Shown one piece after another: positions 22,901 through 34,900 of a stretch of 47,643 bases of DNA. Position 1 is the first letter of the stretch; each line of letters starts with the position of its first letter. The translations under genes were made by a program, and so were the position numbers. The notes under the pieces were generated by a model, which did not search any database, had not been told where the DNA came from, and saw only the letters and a program-made list of their open reading frames with translations. This DNA is from Klebsormidium nitens (Eukaryota > Streptophyta > Klebsormidiophyceae > Klebsormidiales > Klebsormidiaceae): the NCBI GenBank assembly GCA_000708835.1, contig DF237068.1, positions 1 to 47,643 of the forward strand, written 5' to 3'.

Positions 22901-25900
22901 AGCCCGTAAGCCAAAAACTCCCTTCGCAAGCAAGCGGGCATGATTGTTGTTGTGCCCCAGCAATGATGAGTGTCGATTAAGACGGATCATGGGGGCTGAG
23001 TCCCTCATGTGTATTCCTTGATCTCTCCTGATGCCGCACCAGAATCTGGTTCGGATAGCCTGTGACGTTCATTGCTTTGTTTGGCCGATCTATGGATGCC
23101 CATTCTTGGAATTGAGACAAGCTTTTTGAGGATGCGGGTCGCCTCTTAACTCATCTCGTTGCTTTAAGACCTACAATGTCTTCGCAGCGGAGAAAGGACT
23201 TAGAGTAGCGTTGTGGCAGGTAAGTCGTGCGAGGCCGTGCTTTGCACTTTTAACATCACTCTCTAGATTATGCAACCGCTGAAAAAGCCTCTTGTGAGCG
23301 ACGAAGCTAGTTGTCTGCGTACATCAAAAGCCGACTGCCTTGCTTAACTGAGGCTCTGTTCGTTTGGACACAACCTACTATCCTTGAACGGAGTGAGAAC
23401 ATGGGCAGACTCCCTTCCTCTGCGCAAGAGTTTCCTTGCAGAAAGTCTAGATTCGATATCGTCAGGACGCTCACGAGCCCCATCTGCAACTCAACGACAC
23501 TCTCACTCTTCAGCGACTCGTGTGTGCTGTGAGGTTGTTCCTGATTCATTTGGCAATGATGAGGGAATAAGGATAACGATTCATTAGAAGCTCAACCATC
23601 CCGACGACCGCTCTGATTTCCTCCTGATGCACAGTCTGTGTACTCTAGTTCGCGTTCTGATGCGCCTTACTTGGCCAATCACAGGGAACCTTGCGATCAG
23701 TCACAACGGCAGTTCAATCGTTTGCAAGACAAGAGCCACAGCTGGGCTGGGTTTAGTTTGACAGCCTTGTTGCGCTACGTACGATCAGTTGGATAGACGC
23801 CTGTTCTCTTACCCTTGTCTTCTCTTCAAAGATGACTCACTTGGGTTGTTGCTTACAAGAATCCACGATCCGGCGTGGAAACGCCCGTTTGCTTGATTGC
23901 CGCGCTTTAGAATGCCCACCTCGCGCTTCATATGTACCCCTTTAGCAATTTATACGCTTTACTCTTTGAGAGCTGGGAGTCTAATACCTCTGGCTGAAGT
24001 GGCCGTATTGCAACCTTCTGGTGGATGATCACTGAAGAGATGGTTTTTCCATCTGAAGTTGGTTTCTCGCGGCAAAGATTCTGACGAGGATCCGCTCCTG
24101 GGCACTGAGACCCAATTGTCTTCGAGTCATTATATGAAGCCACCGACAGCAAGAATTGTCGTTTCATAACGTATGACCACTGCATATCCTCAGGTATTTC
24201 CTTGAGCTATTATGCTGAACGTGCAAGGTGTTTCTTCGCCATTCAAAAGGGCTGTTTAGTGCGCGCCTTTGGTTTTCAGCCACCTTTGATCTTAGCTTTT
24301 GCTTTAATCCAACAGACATCTGCACGAATCGAAACGAACGCACAGCTACGAAGCAATTCTAGGTTGAACGTCGTCGACTCTCCTTAATTCAGATCTTACT
24401 TGGTTTGTCTGGAAGGTCAGCCGACTGGTTCAGTAAGTTGCTTTTCCGAAACCGTGCTCCTTCCTGTGGGCAAAGATGACCGCGCTTGAGTGTTCTCTCA
24501 ACCGCCTCCAGAGATTTGACGCCCAGTTTGTCCAATTCAGAATGTGATATGTGCGTCGATGAATGCGAGCGGGTCCAGGCGGATGCTTCCTTTGGCCTGC
24601 AATCACCACTTGCAGCCTGACTGTAACGAGCAATAATTGCAGTAATCCCTAAAGGCTCAAATAACCGCCGGTCTAGCTTCCGGGAGTATTTGAAAGTCCT
24701 CTGTCTCTTGCTGTTTCTGTATGGATAGCAGCTCGGGAATACGCATTAGGACAGGCGCATGACCTCAGGCCGGTATCAACTTTTTCTGCCAGCATTCTTG
24801 AGTCATGTTGCATTGTAAGATACGAGGTAACAGGCACGACAAGCGCAGCTAGGAGATGGCGTTACCGTCTCGGCTGGGCGCGAATGTCATCGGCTATGAT
24901 GAGTACAGACTGGGGACTACAAATAGTCCCATACTTCCACTCCTCTCGGGACCCTAATGCCGGGCTCCTTTACCATTACTTAGTACACTTTAGCGTTGTG
25001 GTGCAAATCATTCGTCCTTTTGTGAGTGAAACTGAACGACGTAAAAGGTGCTTCAGTCATGAAGAGAGCCTTCTGTATTCTGCGGCCTCCAACATTATGC
25101 ATCTATTCTGACGCTCTCCACACTGTTCAGACTTTTCCTTTTCCGTGATTGACAAACTGGGACATTGTTGAGGGAAGCCATGACTGTGGTACCAAACAGT
25201 TTCAGATTTGGCAATATCTACGCTTTGCAAGAGCTCATCAACGACTGCAGCCATATGGGGTATTCAGATTCCGCAATTCATATGTAGCGCATCCAATTTT
25301 TGAACCCGCTGAACGCTTCTTTGCAGTTGAGGCGCTGCTTGGTGACCGCGGCCGTTCGGTCGATGCGGAGGAGGGAGGAAGAACGGGACGTCCCCGGCCT
25401 GCTGGCGGTGAGCTGTCGTTTCTGTCGTTTGGCCGCACGAACTTATACAAAATCAAGTGAAAAGCTAGAGCTTATACGAACTTGAGTTCAGGTGCGGTCT
25501 ATTATACGCTCCCAGTTTACGGGTTGGCTCCAGGTTCACGCTCCTGCATTGCCTTGGATTGATGCTTAAGAAAGGGAGTCAAGACTGTCGTGGCCGAATG
25601 TGCTCTCGCAACGTGTCATGAATTGTCAGAGATCGTGAGGGTTTTGTAGATCGAAAGCGAAAGACGTCGCTGATGCATGTTAGGGCCTTAGTCTTTTGAA
25701 TTTGGTTTGTGTATGAGCAGGCAGTCCGTGCCGGCTCTGACTGGAGCAACCGATAACCTCTGGTCGGCTAACATCGTGCGGATCGATGCGACGATCGGTC
25801 AGTCGAGAGCTGCTCCGCCTGCAGCACGCGAGGATTGACCGCAAAGAGACCGCTGACGTCACCCCATCGAACCTATTCAAGCCGTTGGTAGATGTTTCTA

Positions 25901-28900
25901 AAAGCCCGTTTTTCCTCCTTAAAGTCTGATGAGCTCTTGCTGACGCGTCGGTGCTCCGTTTCTCAGGTGAAGAACACTGCAAACACGGGTCTGATACGGC
26001 ATGCGGGGAAGCTGTTCGCGATGTGGGAGGGGGGGCATCCGTACGTGGTAGACGAGGCTCTTGAAACAAAAGTAGGTTCTTACTTCTGGTCCATTTAGCA
26101 CTTGTGCCGAGATTATCAGCTTGGCTTTAGCGACTTGCATTCCTGTCCGTCCGGGAACGCGCGAAGTTGTCTTGTTGAAACCGCTCCAACAGAACTTTAC
26201 CGGAGGATGTTGTCCTTTGAGATCCCGTCTGAAAATGGGCAAAGAAGGATCCTGAAGACGGTTTGGCAAAGATGTGGCTCAGATATGATCAGTTCAAGAG
26301 CCATCTGATCCGTTTGATAACCAAGTTTTGTCTTTGGATCGGGCCCTGACGAGATACCCAACGAAACAGCGGTGAGCTCGACTTGCCAGAGGGGTCTTGA
26401 ATTGTCGGCTCGGATGCCCAGACAATCCAACTGTCTTGGGCGTTTTTATTCTTTTGAAAGTTCTTTCTTTGGAAAATCCCTAGCCATTAAAAAAAAAATG
26501 ATTTGATTCTTTGTTTTTTCTGCTTATTCGAACACTTTGTTAAAAAAAAACTCTTTTTTAACTTCTTTCCACTCCCCTTGGGGGAGAGCGACTTCGTTCC
26601 ACCTCAAACGAATTGGTGAGCTCCTCGTTGGGGGGGACTCCTAGGTTGCACCTCTTTCTTGTTAGGTTATTTTCTGTATACTGCTGGACACAGTCTACCC
26701 CTATACTCTCAAGCGAAATCACCGCAATGGCAACCATTGACTACCGTTTCCGGCTTCACCGTATGTAAGAAAGCAAGTATTTTTTGGATTATGCTCGGGT
26801 TTGTTCGCAATCCGGATCTCATGTGCGCTTTCTCGGAACACGGACCTAAGGGAGACGCGCTTGACACTACTTCGCGATTTGCAGGGCCCCACCACCTTCG
26901 ACGGCCGGCTGGTGTCATCTTTTTCCGCACACCCGAAGCTGGACCCGCAGACCGGGGAGCTGATCTACTTCGGCTACAGCCTCGTCGCGCGGCCGTACCT
27001 GTCTTACGGAGTCATCAGCAAGGAGGGCGAGATCGTGCATCAAGCAGACATTGACCTGCCTAACCCTGTCATGGTGAGGGTTGAGGAACCTAACCCCAAT
27101 TATTCTGGGGTTTGATGTTTGGCTTTTAGGCTGTCCCAACGAGTCATCAGCAAGGAGGGAAATGATGTGCAACAAGCGGATATCGACCAAATCCGGTCAT
27201 GGTGAGGGTTAAGGAATCTAACCCTAAATCTTCTGGAGTTTTGGTGGTATGGGTTCAAGCTTGTCGAACGGGTTGATCAGGAAGGAGGGAGAGATGGTGC
27301 ATCAGGCGGCCATCGACCTGCCGAACCCGGTCATATCAGGGTCAGAGGGAGTCCGTTCTTCCCTAGTCTTATGACGGCGGAGTTACATAAAAGCTTGTTC
27401 CGTTTCGAAAGTAAAGTTTATTGGAGAAAAATCTGATGTTCAAGAACCAGGAAGATCTCTTCTTGGACTCCGCATTTCAGGGTTTATTGCTGGGTTTTCC
27501 GCTCAACCAAGTGACAAAGGGATATAGGAAGACGAGTTTGTCACTCGTCTAAAAGTGCGAAAGCCGTCTTCCGACCACTTGTTCACGCCTCTGGTTATGC
27601 CCCAATAACGATTGGTGCCCACAAACGCCTTTAACCCAGTAACACAGCAGATTTCAATGTAGCCTATCTGGAACCTAGCAAGTCCTTCTCATACCATTTT
27701 GCCTTATTTGATATATGCAACATCATCCAAGCGGTGGCTCCCTCTTGTCGATTGCTTTACTCATGGCGCCTTCGTTCGAGCCTCCCCTTCAATCCTCCTC
27801 TGCCCCTACAGAACTCCTCGGAAGGTTCGCTGTCCGCTGTAGATCACTGGAGCGCTTCGCTCTCCCAAGGACCTCCTCCCCAAAACAAGTTTCGTCGCTC
27901 TAACCTACATTGAAATAAGAACGGCATCCGCCGCTGGCTGCCTCCCTTGATTACTGAAACCTCCAACATTCCTTCTCGCTCTGTGGTACTAGAACGGTCC
28001 GCTTAGCATGCTTCTGATTTGCAGATGCACGACTTTGCCATCACGGAGCATTACTCCCTCTTCCTGGACTTCCCGTTCGTGTTCAACCCGCGGCGCTTGA
28101 TGGAGGTGGCCAACGGCAAGCGGCAGAAGCCCTTCGTCTTCGATGGGGTAAGGGCACCCGTTTCCTAAGATTTTACCACTATTAACCAAGGCCTCCGAGA
28201 AGAAGAATGCGGCATATGATCGGAGGTGGATGTTTGAGTGGTGGTAAGCACGCGGTTGTGAGATTTACAAGGATCTGGGATCTCACTTTGACCTGCCCTG
28301 ACTCACGATTTCGAGGCCCCGCCGCTCACCGGCGCACTCTTACTGTGCCTCCTGACGTCAGCTATGTAGGCCTTGCCGCCGGAGACTTGTGACGTCAGCC
28401 TTTGCAAAACGTTGATCCTTTTGCACCTGGGCCACTGAGAGACGTGCAGAAGCGCGGCTCAAAGATAATTACGTACCTGTGCAAAGCGTATCGTCCCGCC
28501 CTCTCCAGGAAGCAGATAATCGTAACTGACGTCGCTCCCCGGTACTAGCTGACGTCACTGTCGCTTCTATAGATGGTCGGCGGCCGCATTGGCGTCCTGC
28601 CNNNNNNNNNNNNNNNNNNNNNNNNNNNNNNNNNNNNNNNNNNNNNNNNNNNNNNNNNNNNNNNNNNNNNNNNNNNNNNNNNNNNNNNNNNNNNNNNNNN
28701 NNNNNNNNNNNNNNNNNNNNNNNNNNNNNNNNNNNNNNNNNNNNNNNNNNNNNNNNNNNNNNNNNNNNNNNNNNNNNNNNNNNNNNNNNNNNNNNNNNNN
28801 NNNNNNNNNNNNNNNNNNNNNNNNNNNNNNNNNNNNNNNNNNNNNNNNNNNNNNNNNNNNNNNNNNNNNNNNNNNNNNNNNNNNNNNNNNNNNNNNNNNN

Positions 28901-31900
28901 NNNNNNNNNNNNNNNNNNNNNNNNNNNNNNNNNNNNNNNNNNNNNNNNNNNNNNNNNNNNNNNNNNNNNNNNNNNNNNNNNNNNNNNNNNNNNNNNNNNN
29001 NNNNNNNNNNNNNNNNNNNNNNNNNNNNNNNNNNNNNNNNNNNNNNNNNNNNNNNNNNNNNNNNNNNNNNNNNNNNNNNNNNNNNNNNNNNNNNNNNNNN
29101 NNNNNNNNNNNNNNNNNNNNNNNNNNNNNNNNNNNNNNNNNNNNNNNNNNNNNNNNNNNNNNNNNNNGCTTCGGCACCGCGCGCGACCTGCGCTGGTTCA
29201 GCGTGGGCCCCGGAATGGTGCTGCACGTTCTCAACGCCTTTGAGGAACCGACGGGAATCGACGACACTTTCCTGAACGGGGCCCTTTCTTCTTTCGCGAC
29301 CGGATCGTACGGTGGGAAACCGGCTGCCGTCTCATCTGACGGTGGCGATTTGGTTTCGAGCGACACCTTCCTCAACGGGGCCCTTTCTTTTGCCCAAGCT
29401 TCTGCGAGCGCACCGGGCGGTCGGGAAGTGAATCCCGGCTCATCTGACGGCGGGAAACCTTTCTGTAGAGCCGGCGATGTGGGCGCCAGCGGATCCAACG
29501 GCAAAGAACCGGGGTTCCGTCTATCTGACGGTCAGGAATTGAGTGGACTCGCATCGGACGGCGAGCAGAGTTCGGCGAATGCGGAAGGGCGGGTCCGACG
29601 GCCGGTGATCGTCCTCCGCGCGATGCACTACGACACGTTCACCGGGCTGGGGCTCGCTGACGTCAGCGGGGGAGCTGCCACGTGTCCCGAGAACGCGTAC
29701 CTGCACGAGTACCGGCTGGACCTGGAGACCGGGGGCGTCGAGGAGCGGCGTATCAGTGACGTAAGCAACGGGAGCCGGCTTCCATTGTCTTGGTTCTTTT
29801 CATGCTCTTCTTGTTTGACAGCCGGTCTTGGCTCCGTTTTGTGTGGTTTGATTTTCTTCTGCCTTTCTTTTGAGTTGGAGTATTTGGACTGCTTTTTCTA
29901 AACTCGTCAGCTGTACGGCTGTGATTGCAAGGTACTCGCGGGCAGCGCCCATAAGCTCTTTCGCTTTCTCTTGATGCCCAGCTGAGAGCATCTTCCGTTT
30001 AGCCTGCGTTTTTCTTTTCTGGGTCCTTTAAAAGCACGCCGAAACACCTCAAAAACACACGTCCTTCTCGACCAATCAAGCTTCTCTCTACGCCATTTTA
30101 TTTCTGGTATTCTTCCACTGAAGTCCCTGCAGCCTGCAGCTTTCGTTTAATAATGATAGTAAGAAGCCTCTGGTATTTCAGCCCTTCATCCTTTTACCGT
30201 GCAAAGGCAGGGCGACTGCAAGTTGATCGGAGGCTATAGGCGATACACACTTCAGAGTGACTCCTCGAAGGGTGTGCAAAACCCTGGTCATCCCGTCATG
30301 AAATCTGGATTTCTTCTGAAGTAACAAAGTCAGTCAAAGTGTGGTCGCGCAGCAAATAACGTTCTTCTTCTTGATTTCGAACTGAAATATTAGTGGCTAA
30401 GACACGATTGCCGGGCGCCGTTTGTTTAAGCGAACGATTGCTCCCAGACCCTCGAGAACGTTCATCGAGGGTACTGACTTGGGAGAACGGGCTTTGCAAT
30501 TTTCTGCGGTTTCTCCTTCCTATGAAGGAACTTGAAAGAAGGATGTTCTCTTGGAATTCCTCGTGCACGGTATATCCGCTTCAACTAGTCTCCCAGAAAA
30601 AGAGAACAGGTGCGCGGTCCCGTTTTTATATTGATTGTTTTTTGACGGCACTGATATCGAGAGGGGGTCGTCGGCAAGCACTTTGCCACGCACGTTTCGA
30701 AAATCCCATTGATGCCACTGCAATGTCTGCGCAGTTGAAGCTTTTCCGGCTCTTACCAACCACGTGCGCCGACTTGAAAAGATAGTCTGTCCTGGATTAG
30801 GCGCTCCCTTCGCATGCAAATCCATGAGTCCCAGTCTTTTGCTGCCTTTAGATTCTGCTACGCGTACATCAGGAAAGTACGCTTTTGCATTTGCTTCTAA
30901 GGAATCAAACACACCCGTGCAGAATCAGAAAGAGAAAGAAAGAGGGATAGTTGGCTCGGATCCGCTCGATATACTGGCACCCCTGTGCCCAGGAATCTTT
31001 CTATATCGTAGTAAGCCTGACGCCACAATTGTTTTCCATACCAGGTCAAATTCTCACGGTTGCTGTCACAGCCCAATTTGTTCCATTGTTACGGATTGTA
31101 GCTCGATACCTTGACAATTCGCACTCTTTCGGATCCTGTAAAAGCAAAAGTGTGAAGTTCCGCTTCTAAAGTCAAGGATCGTGCTCTGGCCAAGCTCATA
31201 GCTTGCCTTTCTGCACTGCATATATCTATCTCCTCAATCCGCTCCAGGGCGGTGCTAATGAGGAACCTGTTCCATGCATACGCCCAATGCCTTGCTTCGT
31301 TCCTAGGAGTCTGCTTTGGTGTAAGCCCTGACGTCTGGCATCACTTTGAGAGCATCACTCCATGTTACTTTTGCCGATCACAGTGCTTGCGAGATACTCG
31401 GATTGGCACCAGATATGTTGAATCCGGAGCATTGAGCGAACTTTTGTCATATCAGGACGGTCTCATTCTGAAGCACCGACGTGCGACTGGGTGTCAAAGT
31501 CAAGCCTGGGACTTTGTTTCCAAGCTGCTAGTTTGGAATTACTTTTCTACTCTTTGAATCCTTTCATCCGGACAAGTGCGCGCTGTGGCTGTGATGCGGT
31601 CACATTGGGCAGTTCGTGCTCAAGTACCCTTCGTTGTTCAGTCTGAGGCTGACAGCCGCGAAGTTAGCGTCTGAATTGACTGTTCTCAAGATTGTAAGTG
31701 AAGATTTGGATCTTGCTGCTGAGCTGTTGAGCTGCTTCCTCACTGCCAGAAAAGATCCGACACCTCTCAAAAACGTCGTTCAAAGTGAGACATTGCCGTT
31801 GGAATTGCACGAAGTTGATCTTTGACAGCCTAATCTAAGCATGAGCGTTCTTGACAGCTCCCTCTTTTTCACTTAGCTTTTGGCCGTCACTGACGAGAAC

Positions 31901-34900
31901 GCCATTAACGGCAGCGTACATGACCTAAGCCGTCGGCATACACAACAATCCTTCAAGCGAGCACAGGGTTTAAGCGGCTATGAAGGCGGTAACTAGAGAT
32001 GGGCAACAGCCCATCTGTGTCGTATTGATCGATACTTTGTACTGATGCCGATCCTGTTTTGGCTCTATGTGACAGTGCAAAAGCACGCGTCCGGTTTGCG
32101 GGACCAATATGCACAAACGTTCCACTTTGGGGTACTCCTAGAGTCACGGGCAGAATGGAATACTTCATCTTAAACCTCCGGTGACTCTAGAGTCCTTCGG
32201 TAAGAATAGCGGCAGGATCGCGGCCGGCTGTTACTTGCTTATGTCGACGTACGAGTTGAGGGCTGTGAAACTACAAACCTCAAAACGGCCGTACACGGCC
32301 AGAGGAGGATTGAGGCTCCTGACGCCCTTCATTTGACACAGGCATTGGGTACCGTCATCACCTCTATAATGAATCACGTTTTACCGCCAGAATTCAATCT
32401 TTAAACGCCATTGAAGAATGAGGAGATTGTTCCCTGTGGGCTTGAAAGTGAGCCTGTCTTGGAGTCCGCCCTCAAAACACAGATCAGCCAGTTTTATTTG
32501 ACGTCGGTCCGCGCTGCACAGCAGTGTTTTGCGCCGTTCTTACAAGCAGGGCAAAGCCACGGCCCTTCTTGTACTGCCTGCCGTTTCGATCCGCGTTGAA
32601 AGCTCCAAACTTTTCGGACTACCCCTTTTCCGCAAGGCCTTTCAGATTCCCAGTTAGGGATATTAACCCTGCAATCTGACTTTGACGTGATACTCTGTCG
32701 AGCGTGAGCCGTCTCTTGGCATTTGAGGGCCGTGATAGCATCTACTTGCGCACGCCGCCATATCTGCTCGTTTGGCTGAATCTTTTGGCTGAATCTGAGG
32801 CCCGTCTAAAGTGTTTCCGTCTGTAAGTATAGGACCTGCGCAAGGGCGCGGCTGCTGACGTAGTTCACTCCAACCACCCGTGATCGATTGCAGAATTATG
32901 CTTCTGGATCTAACCTGACATCCTTTGTCTCTTCGGCTTTGTCTTTCCGAGTTGCATTTGTTCGTTCTGAATCCCCACAAGGTGCTCGATAAGGAGGACT
33001 TTGAGATCGATACGAGGTTCTTTTCCATTTTTTTGTCTTTCTTTGGGTGTTTGCCAACCCTTTTTGGATTGGCGCTGATTGCGGACGCACTGGGCAGCGT
33101 GTGCTTCACTTTTTCTCTCTTCGATTCGATGTCAGATCCGCCGTCAGAATTTTACAGCCGCGAAGTTTTCTGATCCCTGTGACCAGGCTAGTTCGACAAG
33201 AGGGTCTTGTATTTCATCTTTGTAGCCTTCTCGTTCAGACCGGTAGGTGCATTCTTTTTGAAAGTCCTTCCCACAACCGACTTGCTCTTAATATTTTCTG
33301 GAAGAGTTGCTTTTCATTGCTCTACCGCTCATAATGCATTTACACCGGCTTTCATTTGCTTAGCGCGTCTCAAAGCATAAGTGATCTGACAGCGCGCCGT
33401 TCTACCCTATCGTCGAAGCTGTGATAGAGAACGAGCAGTCAACAATGCAGCAATCTTAGAAAACCACCATTCTGCAACACCATTTTTGAAACAAATGCTC
33501 AAGGCGGCTATGAAATCAGCAAAAGGTGGGCAATGGCCCACTGTCGGAGCTTGTAAATTTATCGATGCCGAATGCTTTCCAGAGGTGTTTTGAAAAGCGG
33601 ATCAATAACACGCGCCAGCGTTCTCCGATGGTACAAACGGAAAGATCGACAAATGTTCGAAAGCCTAATTTGGAAGCCCGTCCTTTATCCATTTGTTCAA
33701 AGCTTCTATCGCCCTTTCAAATTGGGACAAGGGTGACTGGTGATTCACTTGCCTTTGACACCACTTGCGGCTGTGATTGAAAAAGACGCATGTTGGCCGT
33801 ACATGGCCATTCATGAATCTGAACTTTTCCGACGCTCCTACCGGTTTCATAGATCTGACAGAGCTATCTGACAGACTGAGTAAGGCGATCAGAACATACA
33901 CACGACCAGACCCATTGCAATCACGCGCCGTCGCGTAAGAATTCGTGAGCTGCGATGCAAGTCCGCGTCGCAATTGAGTGGAGCACAAAACGTTACCCTG
34001 GTGTGCCGTACTTGAAGCAACCTTAGTCTGCGGGCCCTCATGTCTCTCCCTTCCACTCGGATCCCACAGTAATCTCTTTCGGCTTCTCGATCTCCAGTTT
34101 CCAGTCGTGTAACTCAAGATTGTATCGGTGCACTTCCCGGCCTCGGTTCGCTAAGCGCAACCGCTTTTGGTTTCGAAAGGCCGTGATGGTTCCGGATTGG
34201 CGCGCATTGCTGGGATAGCCACTTTGCCTCGTTGGACTGGATCTGAGGGGCCGTTCCAGCCGTTTTCGTCGGACCAGATTCACGCTTCTACGTTCCCTTT
34301 TTTGCTCCTCTGACTCTGGTTGGTTGCTGGTTTTCCTCATTCTTGTTTCGCAGTTCTTGCATACTCCTCGCTTTTCGTTTTTGAGGCCTCTTTCTGCTGA
34401 AACCGAGTGGTGCGGCGCTCAAATGGAGGGCATTTGGCGCTGACCAATGTTTGTATTATCTGCTCGTCAGCTCCGTCCTTGACTCCGAATCTCTGATGCA
34501 CTGGCCATTCAGCGTGACCGGGTACAAGCCCCTTCGGGTCTAAGGGTACTTTCATGAAATCACCATTCGAGGAAGGCGTGTTCTCCTCAAACCTTCCCGC
34601 AGCTAGTGCTAATGTCCGCTGTTTTTTGGACGAGTCTGAGAGGCTTGTCTCTACCGTGTCGTTTGCGATTGGTTGGGAATGAGTGCGTCTCACATCGGAG
34701 TCTGCCGAGTACTGAATGCCCGGCAGCAATGTATGTTCAAGCGTGACTTTGATGCTCTCAATCAAATGGGCACATGTGCCCATTAACGCCGGTTGGCGAG
34801 GTCCTTCCCTTTCTGACCCGATGCTAAGATCTTCCCTTGCTGCAATGTGAGGTCTCCGGTGTTGGCACCCCAGTCTTGCCGCCGCAGCGGAAATACCGTG

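Noticed and set aside
28545-29504. Long minus-strand reading frames across the N gap
   Set aside because: The length comes from Ns, which contain no stops; the flanking residues show no family, and the sense strand is a clear CCD exon.
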